A stretch of 64,000 nucleotides of DNA from Streptomyces sp. NBC_00536 (GCF_036346295.1 NZ_CP107819.1:7874001-7938000), one strand, 5' to 3'; positions 35,526 to 45,009 are shown, numbered from the stretch's first letter. The notes: generated by a model from the letters alone, not told the origin. Program-made: numbers and translations.

Positions 35526-36550
35526 TGACACTGCTCGCCTACGACGCCCTGCGCGTCACCCTCCCCGGCATGGCCCGCCCCGTCCTCGACGGAGTCAGCC
35601 TGACCGTGGCCGCCGGGGAGATCGTCGCCCTGGTCGGCGAATCCGGCTCCGGCAAGTCCGTCACCGCCCGCGCCGCCCTCGGCCTCTTCCCGCCGGGCGC
35701 GGAGACCGGCGGCCGGGTCACCGTCGACGGCACCGACCTGGTCGGTGCCGGCCCCGCCGCCCTGCGCGAGGTACGGACGAACACCGCGGCGATGATCTAC
35801 CAGGACCCGCGGGCCGCCATCAACCCCGTCCGCCGGGTGGGGGACTTCCTCACCGAGCCGCTGCGCCTCGTCCACGGCTGGTCCACGGCGCGCGCCAACG
35901 TCCGGGCGGCCGAACTCCTCGGCGCGGTCGGCCTGCCCGATCCCGTCCGCCACCTGAAGCAGTACCCGCACGAACTCTCCGGCGGCATGCTCCAGCGCGT
36001 GGTCATCGCCGCCGCGCTCACCGCCGAACCCCGGCTGCTGCTCTGCGACGAACCGACCACCGCGCTCGACGTGAGCACCCAGGCGGAGATCCTCGCCGTC
36101 CTGGGCCGGCTGCAACGCGAACGCGGCCTCGGACTCCTCCTCATCACCCACGACATCGAACTCGCCGCCGCCGTCAGCGACCGCATCTACGTCATGTACG
36201 CGGGCCGGATCGTCGAAACCGCGCCCGTCGCGGACCTCTTCGCCGCCCCCCGGCACCCCTACACCGCAGGCCTGCTCGGCTCCTCCCCACCGCTCGAAGG
36301 CCCCCTCGGCCGCCTCACCCCCATCCCCGGCGCCCCGATGGGACTCCTGGAGTCCGCGCCCGGCTGCGCCTTCGCACCCCGCTGCGCCTTCGCCGAACCC
36401 GGCCGCTGCGACCAGTCCCCGCCGCAGCTGGAACGACACGGCTCCGCCGAGGTCGCCTGCCACCGCGCCGCCGAACTCACCGGCGCCGAACTCACCGGCG
36501 CCGTCGGATCCACCAGGGGCGGCGCACCCGCCCGCAAGGAGGACAGTTGA
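35525..36550 (+). CDS. Peptide/nickel-type ABC transporter, ATPase (DppD-like)
   Basis: A 341-aa ATPase: Walker A GESGSGKS (~38), signature LSGGMLQRV (~155), Walker B LLLCDEPTTALD (~175), switch His in LITHDIEL. The C-terminal oligopeptide-type domain contains the Cys cluster APGCAFAPRCAFAEPGRCDQ with four Cys, which holds an iron-sulfur cluster in relatives. The start overlaps the permease stop by one base. Confidence 0.92.
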   Translation: MTLLAYDALRVTLPGMARPVLDGVSLTVAAGEIVALVGESGSGKSVTARAALGLFPPGAETGGRVTVDGTDLVGAGPAALREVRTNTAAMIYQDPRAAINPVRRVGDFLTEPLRLVHGWSTARANVRAAELLGAVGLPDPVRHLKQYPHELSGGMLQRVVIAAALTAEPRLLLCDEPTTALDVSTQAEILAVLGRLQRERGLGLLLITHDIELAAAVSDRIYVMYAGRIVETAPVADLFAAPRHPYTAGLLGSSPPLEGPLGRLTPIPGAPMGLLESAPGCAFAPRCAFAEPGRCDQSPPQLERHGSAEVACHRAAELTGAELTGAVGSTRGGAPARKEDS

Positions 36551-37443
36551 GCGTCCACAGCATCCGGCCGGGCACGGACCCGGACACCGCGCCGCCCGCA
36601 CCGGAACTCCTGCGCGTGAGCGGCCTGCGCAAGACCTACCGGACCGGCGGGACGGAGGTCGTCGCGGTCGACGGCCTGTCCTTCTCCGTACGGGCGGGCG
36701 GGGCGCTCGGCATCGTGGGGGAGTCCGGCTCCGGGAAGACGACCACCGCCCGGATGCTGATCGGCCTGGAGCGCCCCGACGCGGGCGAGATCCTCGTACA
36801 GGGCGAGCCGCTGGCCGCGTCCGTACGGGGGCGGGCGGCCCGCCTCGCCCGCGCCAAGGCCGTCCAGATCGTCTTCCAGGACCCCTACCTCTCCCTCGAC
36901 GCCCGGATCGGCATCGGGGCGACGATCGACGGGGTGCTGCGGCTGCACGGCTCCCACGACCGCGCGGCCCGCGCGGCGCGCGTACGGGAGCTGCTCGCCC
37001 AGGTCGGACTCGGCGACCGCGAGGCGGCCGCTCTGCCCCGCCGCCTCTCGGGCGGCCAGCGCCAGCGCGCGGCGATCGCCCGGGCGCTGGCGGTCGAACC
37101 GGCCGTCCTGGTGCTGGACGAGGCGGTGTCCGCGCTCGACGTGTCGGTGCAGGCACAGGTGCTCAACCTGCTCTCCGACATCCGCCGGGACACCGGCATC
37201 GGCCTGGTCTTCGTCAGCCACGACCTGGCCGTCGTCCGCTACGTGTGTGACGAGGCCCTGGTCATGCACCGGGGCCGGACGATGGAACACCGGCCGGTGT
37301 CCGAGCTGCTCACCGACCCCCACCACCCCTATACGCGGCTGCTGCTGGCGTCCGTACCCCGCCCGGGCTGGGACCCGGACTCCATCGGCCGCCGCCGCCG
37401 CGAGCTGGTCCCGCCGGGCGCTCGCGGACCTGACCGGACCTGA
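36547..37443 (+). CDS. Peptide/nickel-type ABC transporter, ATPase (DppF-like)
   Basis: A 298-aa ATPase: Walker A GESGSGKTT (~59), signature LSGGQRQRA, Walker B VLVLDEAVSALD (Ala-Val in place of the usual Pro-Thr, common in DppF) and switch His in VSHDLAV. The probable start is TTG 36547, which overlaps the upstream stop (TTGA) and follows AAGGAGGA at ideal distance. It lacks the long Cys-containing C-terminal domain of its partner. It is the last gene before a strong terminator. Confidence 0.88.
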   Translation: MSVHSIRPGTDPDTAPPAPELLRVSGLRKTYRTGGTEVVAVDGLSFSVRAGGALGIVGESGSGKTTTARMLIGLERPDAGEILVQGEPLAASVRGRAARLARAKAVQIVFQDPYLSLDARIGIGATIDGVLRLHGSHDRAARAARVRELLAQVGLGDREAAALPRRLSGGQRQRAAIARALAVEPAVLVLDEAVSALDVSVQAQVLNLLSDIRRDTGIGLVFVSHDLAVVRYVCDEALVMHRGRTMEHRPVSELLTDPHHPYTRLLLASVPRPGWDPDSIGRRRRELVPPGARGPDRT

Positions 37444-37495
37444 CCTGATCAGGTCCGGTGGGGAAGCCCCGGGAGATGGTTCCCGGGGCTTCCCC
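37434..37495. terminator. Double-hairpin terminator after the ABC operon
   Basis: A first stem of 8 bp (37434-37441 with 37451-37458) includes the ATPase stop codon. A second perfect 15-bp stem (37460-37474 with 37481-37495) has a 6-base loop. It lies between convergent genes, so it may act in both directions. Confidence 0.8.
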
Positions 37496-37596
37496 GTGTC
37501 GCGCCGCCGCAGGGGAGCGGATGTGCATCCGGCGCGATGTAAGGAGAAACGATCCGGCAGGGCTTTGGTCACGCCCCGCGACCGACGGGTTCCGCT

Positions 37597-38583
37597 TCAG
37601 GCAGGCCGCGGCAGCGAGGCGAGCCACCCGGTCAGGAGCCGGTTGGTCTCCTCGGGGCGCTCCTGCTGGATCCAGTGGCCGCAGCCTTCGAGGACGCGGG
37701 AGGACGACAGGCCGGGGAGCGTCGTCGGGTGGGCGGCGATCGCACCGGCTAGCCAGGTCGTCGAGGCGTCCAGCGCCCCGCCGATGTACAGCGCGGGCTG
37801 GGTGACCGGGGCGCCGTCGACCCCGGCCAGGTCCTCCCAGTCGCGGTCCATGTTCCGGTAGCGGCTCAGCGCACCGCGCAGGCCGGTCCGCTCGAACTCC
37901 CCGGCGTAGACGTCGAGGTCGCGCTCGCCCAGCCAGGCCGGCGCCGGGCCGGTGGGGAACCGCTCGCGCAGCGTCCCGTTCCGGCCGACGAAGTGCGGGT
38001 CGGGCGCACCGGCGGCGGGCAGGGTGTCCCCGGAGAGCGCGGCGTAGAAACCCGCGAGCCAGCCGCGCACATCCGGCTCGATCTCGGCCTCGGCGCGGCC
38101 CGGCTCCTGGAAGTAGGAGATGTAGAACTCCTCCTCCGCGCCCATCCGCGCGAAGACCTCGCCGGGCCGCGGGCCGCCGCGCGGGGTGTAGGGAATGCTG
38201 AGCAGGCCCACCGCGCGGAAGACGTCCGGCCGGAGCAGGGCCGAGGTCGCGGCGATGGACGCCCCCCAGTCGTGGCCGACGATCACCGCGGACCGCTCGC
38301 CCAGAGCGTGCACCACCGCGGCGTTGTCCGCGACCAGTTCGGTCATCCGGTACGCGTCCGTGGCGTGGGGCGCGGAGGACCGTCCGTAGCCGCGGACGTC
38401 GATCGCGACCGCGCGGTACCCGGCCGCGGCCAGCGCCGGAAGCTGGTGGCGCCAGGAGTACCAGGACTCGGGGAAACCGTGCACGAGCAGCACGAGCGGC
38501 CCGCTGCCCTGCTCCACCAGATGGATCCGGCCCGCGGGTGAGGCGACCAGGCGGTGGGTGACGTCCATGGTCCGCTGCGACAT
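37597..38583 (-). CDS. Alpha/beta hydrolase, epoxide hydrolase-like
   Basis: A 328-aa enzyme with the epoxide hydrolase signatures: oxyanion motif HGFPESWYSWRHQ (~35), nucleophile Asp in GHDWGAS (~103) and the C-terminal catalytic His in GCGHWIQQERPEE (~303). The cap region holds FYISYFQEPGRAE, typical of EphA-like epoxide hydrolases, which convert epoxides to vicinal diols. The ATG at 38583 follows GGAGGATTC. It converges on the ABC operon. Confidence 0.87.
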   Translation of the reverse strand: MSQRTMDVTHRLVASPAGRIHLVEQGSGPLVLLVHGFPESWYSWRHQLPALAAAGYRAVAIDVRGYGRSSAPHATDAYRMTELVADNAAVVHALGERSAVIVGHDWGASIAATSALLRPDVFRAVGLLSIPYTPRGGPRPGEVFARMGAEEEFYISYFQEPGRAEAEIEPDVRGWLAGFYAALSGDTLPAAGAPDPHFVGRNGTLRERFPTGPAPAWLGERDLDVYAGEFERTGLRGALSRYRNMDRDWEDLAGVDGAPVTQPALYIGGALDASTTWLAGAIAAHPTTLPGLSSSRVLEGCGHWIQQERPEETNRLLTGWLASLPRPA

Positions 38584-38822
38584 GAATCCTCCAGGTTCCC
38601 GATCCTCCGGCGGGGAGATCGTTTACCCGATCATGCGGGGAGCGCCGGGGGGAACGTGAGCTCCGTGGCCTGTTCCGCACGTCCGCGGGTCCACGGAGAT
38701 CCACCGGATACCTCCAGCCGCCCGAGCAGCGATAAAGGCGGCGTTACGGGGTAGGCGCGCGCCGAAGCGACACCGCGGAGCGAACCGTTCCGCTGCGTTC
38801 CCCAGCTGAGAGCGAGGGCACC

Positions 38823-38978
38823 ATGCTTGCCGTCGGACTTATTCTCCTGATCATCGGTTTCCTGACCGGAATCTCCATCCTCTGGACCATCGGAGTCATC
38901 CTGCTGATCGTGGGGGCAGTGCTGTGGATCATGGGCTCGGTCGGCCACGCGGTCGGCGGCCGCCGCCACTACTGGTAG
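38823..38978 (+). CDS. Small membrane protein, DUF6131-like (51 aa)
   Basis: A short gene, ATG with GAGGG upstream. It encodes two hydrophobic helices (LAVGLILLIIGFLTG and WTIGVILLIVGAVLWIMG) and a basic tail GGRRHYW. I recall this pattern as DUF6131, widespread in actinobacteria and of unknown function, often near stress genes. The end is TAG at 38976-38978. Confidence 0.8.
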   Translation: MLAVGLILLIIGFLTGISILWTIGVILLIVGAVLWIMGSVGHAVGGRRHYW

Positions 38979-39040
38979 CCGGTGAGCCCCCGCGCCGCGG
39001 AACGGCCCCGGCCGGACACCGGATTGCTCCCGTACGCCCC

Positions 39041-39844
39041 TCAGGCCGACAGGCCCTGAGGGGCGACCACGGTGAAGAGGGCCCCGTCGGCGTCGGCCAG
39101 CACCACCGAACGGCTGGTGCCGGAGGTCTCCACGGGGGAGGCCATGCGGCCCCCCAGGCCGGTCGCCGACTCGATCGCCGCCTCCAGGTCCGGCACCCGG
39201 AAGTGGACGTGCCAGCGGGGGCGGACCTGCGGGTCGGGGTCCTCGTCGACCGCGCCGCCGCTGATCCGGGCGACGGCGTCACGGCCGTGCCGCAGGACGA
39301 CGTGGTCGTGCTCGTAGGACACGGTGCAGCAACCCTGCGGCTCACCGGCCCAGTCGAGGATCTCCCCGTAGAAGATGGCTGCCGCGAAGGCGTCGCGCGT
39401 ACGGAGTTCCAGCCACGCGGGGGCGCTGTAGTGACCCACCGTCCAGTCGGGGATGACCTCGCCCTGCCAGAACCCGAACGCGGCCCCCGCGGGGTCCGCG
39501 GCCATCCCGGCACGCCCGGTGCCGAAGGGGAGCGGGCCGACCGCCATGGTGGCCCCGCGCTCCCGGATCCGCCCCGCCGTGACATCGGCGTCCTCGACGG
39601 CGAAGTACGGGGTCCAGGCCACCGGCACACCGAGGCTCCCGGCGAGCGCGCCGATCCCCGCGACGGGAGCGCCGTTCTGGAAGGCGACGGAGAAGCCGTC
39701 GCCCAGGCGGGTGGCGCGGAACTCCCACCCGAGCACGGCGCCGTAGAAGGCCTGGGCGGAAGCGAGGTCCCGGGCCATCAGGCTCACCCAGCACGGCGCA
39801 CCGGACATCTCGTGGCTCGATGTCGACACAGCTGCCCACCTCAT
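39041..39844 (-). CDS. Two-domain VOC-family protein
   Basis: A 267-aa protein with two glyoxalase-like domains, residues ~13-135 and ~140-265. PCWVSLMARDLASAQAFYGAVLGWEF opens the first; ELRTRDAFAAAIFYGEILDW opens the second, and HVHFRVPDLEAAIE follows. Such duplicated VOC proteins of streptomycetes are usually annotated as hydroxylases or bleomycin-resistance-like, without proven activity. The start is ATG 39844; an internal ATG at 39808 with MSGAPCWVSL is equally possible and neither has a strong ribosome site. Confidence 0.82.
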   Translation of the reverse strand: MRWAAVSTSSHEMSGAPCWVSLMARDLASAQAFYGAVLGWEFRATRLGDGFSVAFQNGAPVAGIGALAGSLGVPVAWTPYFAVEDADVTAGRIRERGATMAVGPLPFGTGRAGMAADPAGAAFGFWQGEVIPDWTVGHYSAPAWLELRTRDAFAAAIFYGEILDWAGEPQGCCTVSYEHDHVVLRHGRDAVARISGGAVDEDPDPQVRPRWHVHFRVPDLEAAIESATGLGGRMASPVETSGTSRSVVLADADGALFTVVAPQGLSA

Positions 39845-39978
39845 CTGCCGGAATTCCGCCGGGCACGGCTTCGGGACCCTTCCACCGTAGACCCGGGGGA
39901 CGTGCCGGGCGCCGAGGCACGGGCCCCGCCACCCGTACGTACGAGTGGCCCGGAGCGTGCGGCGGCCGGGCGTGCCCG

Positions 39979-40380
39979 CTACGTGTGCCGGGGTGCCGCC
40001 AGCGCGGCGGCCACGTCGGGGTGGATCCGGAAGAGCCGGTCCGCGCCGGTGAGGTGGAACATGCGGGCCACCGGCTGACGCAGGCCGACCAGTTCGAGGC
40101 TGCCGGCGCCGACTCCCTCGGCGGAGGCTTCGCCGAACGCCATCCGGCTGTGCAGCAGCAGGTTCAGACCGGTGGAATCACAGAAGTCCAGGCGGCTCAC
40201 GTCGACCAGGAGCCGGCCGCCGCGCCGCAGCGCCGCGTCCAGTGCACGGCGCACGGGCTCGGCGGTGTCGTGGTCGAGCTCTCCGGCCAGGGCCAGCACC
40301 GTGGCCCGCGGCACGTCTTGCACCTCCATGGCGAAACGCCTGCCGTCCGACGGGGGCAGATGGGCCACTGGGGTGTTCAT
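39979..40380 (-). CDS. STAS-domain anti-sigma factor antagonist
   Basis: A 133-aa protein of the SpoIIAA/RsbV type. The segment VDVSRLDFCDSTGLNLLL (~67-84) contains the Asp-Ser-Thr-Gly-Leu motif whose Ser is phosphorylated by an anti-sigma kinase. When unphosphorylated, such proteins bind the kinase and free a sigma factor. The ATG at 40380 follows GGGAGG. It is next to a SpoIIE-type phosphatase gene on the same strand, which could dephosphorylate it. Confidence 0.9.
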   Translation of the reverse strand: MNTPVAHLPPSDGRRFAMEVQDVPRATVLALAGELDHDTAEPVRRALDAALRRGGRLLVDVSRLDFCDSTGLNLLLHSRMAFGEASAEGVGAGSLELVGLRQPVARMFHLTGADRLFRIHPDVAAALAAPRHT

Positions 40381-40495
40381 GGATCCTCCCATCCGGTGGA
40401 TATCGTGCTATTCCGCCCCTGCCCAGCCCGCGGCGGCCCAAGCGCGTAACGGGTGGATGGACGAACGGCGGCTGCCGGAGGTCACGACGCGGAGG

Positions 40496-43012
40496 TCAGA
40501 GGTCGTCCGGGACGTGGATGTCCAGGACGCAGATGTCGTCCCGGTGCCCCGGGCACAGACCGGCCACCGTCCGGGCGAGGGTCTCGTCCCGGCCCTCCCG
40601 GAGGAGCCGCAGCGCGGTCGCGGCGAGCCGCTGGAGGCCGACCTCGATGTCCTCGCCCGGCTCCTCCACGAGCCCGTCGGTGTAGAGCAGCAGGTGGTCC
40701 CCGGGCATCAGGTCGAGGACCGCCTGAGCGTAGGAGGCGTCGAAGGAGGCCCCGAGGAGACTGCCCTGCGGCTGCTCCAGGAACTCCGCCCGGTCGCCCC
40801 GGAGCAGCAAGGGCGGCAGGTGTCCGGCCCGGACCCAGACCAGCCGCCGGTCCCAGGGCTGGTAGCGGGCCATGACCATGGTGGCGGTGGCGCCCTCGGA
40901 AGGGTTCGAAGCGGTGTGCAGCAGAAGGCTGTTGAGCCTGCGCAGGACGTCGGGCAGGGAGGAGCCGGTGACCGTCATGCCCTTCGCCGTGAACCGCAGC
41001 TGGGCCATCGTGCCGACGGCCGACAGACCGTGGCCCGCCACGTCGCCGACGACGAACAGGGCGCTGCCGTCGGGGAGTCCGATGGCGCTGTACCAGTCGC
41101 CGCCGACGTTGATCCCGGCGTCAGCGGGCATGTAGGCGACGTCGACGCACAGCCCGGCCAGCTCCAGGGACTGCTCCGGAATCGGCAACAGGGTCTCCTG
41201 GAGGCGCGCGGCCAGCGCCCGCTCCGCCTGGAGCATGCCGCGCTGGAGGAGGACGGCACGTTCGCTCTCGCGCAGGGCGAGTTCGGTGTCGCGCTGCGCG
41301 GTGACGTCCTGGAAGAAGCCGTGCACCTCGACCGGGGTGCCGTCGGCGTCCGTCTGGGCCTCGGCGACGATCCGCAGGTGCCGCACGCCGTACGCGGTGG
41401 AGATCCGGAACGGCTGGTCGATCGCCTCCCCGCCGCTCAGCAGCCGCCGGACCGCCGCGCCCAGTTGCGGAAGGTCGTCCGGGAGGAGGTGCTGCGGCAG
41501 CTCCTCCAGGGTCATCGGCCCCTCGCCGGGGTCGCGGTCGAAGATGGCGTAGACCTGATCGGACCAGGTGATGGTGTCGGTGACCAGGTTCCAGCCCGCC
41601 CAGCCGAGATTGCCCAGGCGTTGCATGTCGGCCAGCCGTCGTGCCTCGCGCTCGCTGGTGTCGTGGCGGACCCAGGACACGACCAGGCGGTCGCCCAGCC
41701 GGGACGCCCGGACCGAGAAGACCGACTGGCGGGGGAGACCGGCGGTCACCTCTTCGTAGACGAACGGCTCGCCCTCGTACCCGGTTCCCGTCGAGAGGGT
41801 CTCCCGATAGCCGTCCCACAGCGCGCTGCCCGCCACGGTCGGGTAGGTCTCCAGGATCCGCCGGCCCACGAGTTCCCTGCCGCGCCGCCCGGCCACGTCC
41901 ACGGACTCGGGCGCCGCCGCGTCGATCCGGTAGTCCTCCACCTCGCCCGCTCCCGAGCGCAGGGGCGTGAGCAGGATGGCGGGCCCGGTCAGAGCGTCCA
42001 TGATCCGCTGGACCGACGTGACGTCCGCGTCCTCCGCGGGCCGCTCGACGTCCGTGTCGCGGGGCGGCCCGGGCAGGCCGAGCGGGTCCGCGCACAGCCG
42101 CGCCGCCCGCCGCAGCAGGGCGCGGGTGTCGGCCGCGAAGGGGCCGGGCCGGGACCGGAGGAACCCGATGGCCGCCTTCGGGTGCCCGCCGTCGGGTACG
42201 GGGATCCAGGCGCGCGAGGGCCACTGGCCCGGCGGCTCCCCGATCAGCAGGTAACGGCGGGCGTCCTGCACCGGATCCTCCAGCCACAGGGCCCGCTGCG
42301 AAGCGATCGCCTCGTGCGCGGCGACGCCGGTGAGCGGGGGGACGTGGCGCCACCGGTCGGCCAGCCCCTCGCCTATTCCGGCGCGGCCGGTCAGTTCCAG
42401 GCTTCCGGCGGAGGTCAGCGAGTAGATCATCACCGCGTCCACCCCGGTGGCCCCGCCGAGCACGCCGCGCAGCAGCTCCGCGACACCGTCACCGCCGTGC
42501 GCCAGCGCCAGGCCGTCGGCGAGCCGGGCGAGGAGCGGGCGCAGGGCGGCGCCGCGGCCGTCACGGGCGACGACGTAGCGTCCGCTGCTGAAGGACGAGG
42601 CGACCGGCTTCCGGTTCGAGGCGCCGGCCGGGTCGCTGGCCGGGTCGCCGACCGGGTCCGCGGCCGCTCGGGCGGTCGCCCCGCGGCGCGTGGGGACGGT
42701 CGCGCCCACCTCCGGAGGCGGGGCGGGGCTCCTGCTCACCGGGGGCGACCGGACCTGCCCCAGGGTGATCCAGCACTCCTCCAGGAGGGACCGGCCCTGC
42801 TCGGCGGCGTGCGCGAGGAGCCGCTCGTAGGCCGCGTCGGCGGAGATTCCGGCCTCGGCCATCAGCACGCCCTTGGCCCGCTCGACGACGGCGGTCGTCG
42901 CGGCGACGCCTTCCAGGTCCACGACCTCGGATCGCAGCCTGGCCACGACCTTGGCGAGCGCCAGCACCTCGGGTGCGGCGCCCTCGCCCGCGGCCGAGGC
43001 GTCGACGTCCAC
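40496..43012 (-). CDS. ANTAR-GAF-PAS-SpoIIE (PP2C) phosphatase
   Basis: An 838-aa multidomain signalling protein. An ANTAR-like RNA-binding helix bundle (about 15-85: AVVERAKGVLMAEAGISADAAYERLLAHA) is followed by a GAF-like region (~150-290), two PAS modules (~320-430 and ~440-560, the second with FQDVTAQRDTELALRESERA) and a SpoIIE/PP2C phosphatase domain (~600-838) with VGGDWYSAIGLPDG, VGDVAGHGLSAVGTMAQLR and GDHLLLYTDGLVE. Metal-binding Asp residues are present. It should dephosphorylate STAS antagonists such as the one encoded next. The start is unsure: GTG 43012 keeps the whole ANTAR domain, but AAGGG abuts it. The open frame extends to 43204, overlapping the divergent gene. Confidence 0.82.
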   Translation of the reverse strand: MDVDASAAGEGAAPEVLALAKVVARLRSEVVDLEGVAATTAVVERAKGVLMAEAGISADAAYERLLAHAAEQGRSLLEECWITLGQVRSPPVSRSPAPPPEVGATVPTRRGATARAAADPVGDPASDPAGASNRKPVASSFSSGRYVVARDGRGAALRPLLARLADGLALAHGGDGVAELLRGVLGGATGVDAVMIYSLTSAGSLELTGRAGIGEGLADRWRHVPPLTGVAAHEAIASQRALWLEDPVQDARRYLLIGEPPGQWPSRAWIPVPDGGHPKAAIGFLRSRPGPFAADTRALLRRAARLCADPLGLPGPPRDTDVERPAEDADVTSVQRIMDALTGPAILLTPLRSGAGEVEDYRIDAAAPESVDVAGRRGRELVGRRILETYPTVAGSALWDGYRETLSTGTGYEGEPFVYEEVTAGLPRQSVFSVRASRLGDRLVVSWVRHDTSEREARRLADMQRLGNLGWAGWNLVTDTITWSDQVYAIFDRDPGEGPMTLEELPQHLLPDDLPQLGAAVRRLLSGGEAIDQPFRISTAYGVRHLRIVAEAQTDADGTPVEVHGFFQDVTAQRDTELALRESERAVLLQRGMLQAERALAARLQETLLPIPEQSLELAGLCVDVAYMPADAGINVGGDWYSAIGLPDGSALFVVGDVAGHGLSAVGTMAQLRFTAKGMTVTGSSLPDVLRRLNSLLLHTASNPSEGATATMVMARYQPWDRRLVWVRAGHLPPLLLRGDRAEFLEQPQGSLLGASFDASYAQAVLDLMPGDHLLLYTDGLVEEPGEDIEVGLQRLAATALRLLREGRDETLARTVAGLCPGHRDDICVLDIHVPDDL

Positions 43013-43202
43013 CCCTTGAGCATGCCACGCCGGTACAGGCGGTGCGCCCGGATGCGACGGCCCCTTCCGGCCCGCTGCCCGCCCCCGTTGCCCCGGTGTG
43101 GGAGCCCCGGTGTGGAAGAGGCACCGGGTTAGGCTCGGAAGAGTCCCATACGTCTCGAAAGGGACGGCGCGGAAGAGGGACGGTGCGGAAGGGGAAGCGC
43201 CC

Positions 43203-44042
43203 ATGTGCCGCTGGCTCGCCTACTCGGGTTCGCCCATGCTGCTCGACGCCGTGCTCTACCGCCCCGAGCACTCACTGATCAACCAGAGCCTCCATGCCCG
43301 GATGGGCGTCGAGGCGACCAACGGCGACGGCTTCGGCATCGGCTGGTACAGCGCGGACGGTGACGGGACCCCGGCGATCTTCCGGGACATCGCCCCGGCC
43401 TGGAACAACCGCAACCTCCGCGAGCTGTCCGCCCACGTCCGCTCACCGCTGTTCTTCGCGCACGTCCGCGCCTCGACGGGCTCGGCGGTGCAGCAGACCA
43501 ACTGCCACCCCTTCCGGCACGGACGCTGGCTGTGGATGCACAACGGGGCCATCGCGGACTTCCACCGCCTCCAGCGCGACCTGTGCATGGCCGTCGACCC
43601 GGCGCTCTTCCCGTCCATCGAGGGCTCCACCGACTCCGAGGTGATGTTCTACCTGGCGGTCACCTACGGGCTCGACCAGGACGTGCCGGGCGCGGTGGCC
43701 AGGATGGCGGGGCTCGTGGAGCGGCTCGGCAAGGAGCACGGCGTACCGGAACCGCTCCAGATGACGGTGGCGGTCAGCGACGGGGAACGGGTGTGGGCGT
43801 TCCGCTACTCCAGCCAGGGAAAGTCCCGCTCGCTCTTCTACAGCAGCCGCGCCGAGACCGTCCGCCACCTCCATCCGGAACTGGACTACCTCCGCGAGAT
43901 CTCCGACGAAACGCGCATCGTCGTCTCCGAACCGCTCGGGGACCTCCCCGGCGTGTGGAACGAACTGCCCGAGGCCAGCTACACGGTGATCCCCGCCGCC
44001 CCGGGGACGGACTACCTCCCCTTCGTTCCGGAACTTCCCTGA
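43203..44042 (+). CDS. Class II glutamine amidotransferase (EgtC/YafJ-like)
   Basis: A 279-aa Ntn-type amidotransferase. The chain begins Met-Cys-Arg-Trp, so Cys2 is the N-terminal nucleophile after Met removal. GVEATNGDGFGIGWYS (~36), AHVRASTGSAVQQTNCHPF (~85) and WLWMHNGAIADF (~106) are the conserved glutamine-binding motifs. It resembles EgtC, which removes Glu in ergothioneine synthesis, and YafJ, but no egt genes are nearby. The ATG at 43203 follows GGAAGGGG. It is divergent from the phosphatase gene. Confidence 0.87.
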   Translation: MCRWLAYSGSPMLLDAVLYRPEHSLINQSLHARMGVEATNGDGFGIGWYSADGDGTPAIFRDIAPAWNNRNLRELSAHVRSPLFFAHVRASTGSAVQQTNCHPFRHGRWLWMHNGAIADFHRLQRDLCMAVDPALFPSIEGSTDSEVMFYLAVTYGLDQDVPGAVARMAGLVERLGKEHGVPEPLQMTVAVSDGERVWAFRYSSQGKSRSLFYSSRAETVRHLHPELDYLREISDETRIVVSEPLGDLPGVWNELPEASYTVIPAAPGTDYLPFVPELP

Positions 44043-44187
44043 GGGCGTCGGGCGTCGGGGCCGCCGCCCGAGCGCCCGAGCCGGGCCCGCCGGAGCCGAC
44101 AGCCGGACGGCCCGGCACGACGTGCGGGCCGCCGGTCGAGACAGCAAGGTGGGAAGCACCCCCTCCAAGGAAGGAACCCATTCCGTC

Positions 44188-44367
44188 ATGAGCAAGGCAA
44201 AGGCGAAGGCCAAGCAGGTCAAGGGCAAGATCAAGGAGAGCGTCGGCAGCGCGATGGACGACCAGCGCATGCAGGCGGAAGGCCGCGCCGAGCAGATGGG
44301 CGGCAAGGCCGAGGAGATGGTGTCGAAGGCCGGGGACAAGATGAAGAAGGCCGGCCGCAAGTCCTGA
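44188..44367 (+). CDS. CsbD-family stress protein
   Basis: A 59-aa highly charged, hydrophilic protein: KAKAKAKQVKGKIKESVG then AEGRAEQMGGKAEEMV. This matches CsbD-like proteins, general stress (sigma-B regulon) proteins of unknown role. AAGGAAGG lies 13 bases upstream. It is followed by a terminator. Confidence 0.88.
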   Translation: MSKAKAKAKQVKGKIKESVGSAMDDQRMQAEGRAEQMGGKAEEMVSKAGDKMKKAGRKS

Positions 44368-44395
44368 CCGTCCCCTCGCCTCCTGTTGCATGCCG

Positions 44396-44441
44396 GAAGC
44401 CGGCCGGACTCGCCTCGAACGTCACGAGTTCGGCCGGCTTC
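44396..44441 (+). terminator. Long-stem terminator after the csbD-like gene
   Basis: A 17-bp stem (44396-44412 with 44425-44441) with one G-U type pair and a 12-base loop, 29 bases after the stop. The rest of the 44368-44634 spacer shows no gene. Confidence 0.75.
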
Positions 44442-44634
44442 ACCGGCTTCACCAGCTCCCCTGCTCCTTCATCCGCTCCTCTGGTCCGAGAGCACTCCGG
44501 GCCGAACCGTTCCCGCGTCGGGGGAGTCGCACCGCCTGCGGCCCCGCGCCCAGGGATGAGGTGAGTACGCGCACCGGCCCGGCTGAGTACGACCGCCCAC
44601 GCGCGCCGGGAACCGGGGTTGGTTTGCTGTGCCC

Positions 44635-45009
44635 ATGGACGAAGCGACCCCGAACACCAGCACCGCCGGCACCAGCACTTCCACCAGCCCCAGCACCGGC
44701 CCCAGCAACACCAGTGCGCTGTGGACGACCCTGTTCGCCGTACTCCTCGTCCCCTTGGCGTTCGTCTTCGGCGCCCTCGCCCCCATGGCCACCGACTCCT
44801 GCGGCCCCGACAGCTGTGCCCGGAGCCTGAACCAGACCCTGGCGGTCGTCGCCGTCTGCTGGTTCGCGAGCTGGACGCTGACTCCGTTGCTGGTGGTGGC
44901 CTCCTGGCTGTTCCCGAGCCGTCCCCGGTATGCCTGGGTGCGCTGGTACGCCGGTCGGGTCGCGCTCGTTCCGCCAGTGATCGTGATCCTGCTCGTGTGG
45001 ACGCTGTAG
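44635..45009 (+). CDS. Small membrane protein, unknown function (124 aa)
   Basis: A Thr/Ser-rich N-terminus (about 1-25) is followed by three hydrophobic segments: LFAVLLVPLAFVFGALAPM, LAVVAVCWFASWTLTPLLVVASWLF and LVPPVIVILLVWTL. Two Cys in TDSCGPDSCARS lie on the loop between the first two and could form a disulfide. No family recognised. No ribosome site is clear; a GTG at 44629 is possible. Confidence 0.7.
   Translation: MDEATPNTSTAGTSTSTSPSTGPSNTSALWTTLFAVLLVPLAFVFGALAPMATDSCGPDSCARSLNQTLAVVAVCWFASWTLTPLLVVASWLFPSRPRYAWVRWYAGRVALVPPVIVILLVWTL

Noticed and set aside
40496..43204. Phosphatase gene starting at 43204
   Set aside because: This would overlap the divergent amidotransferase gene start and add a segment without similarity to signalling domains.
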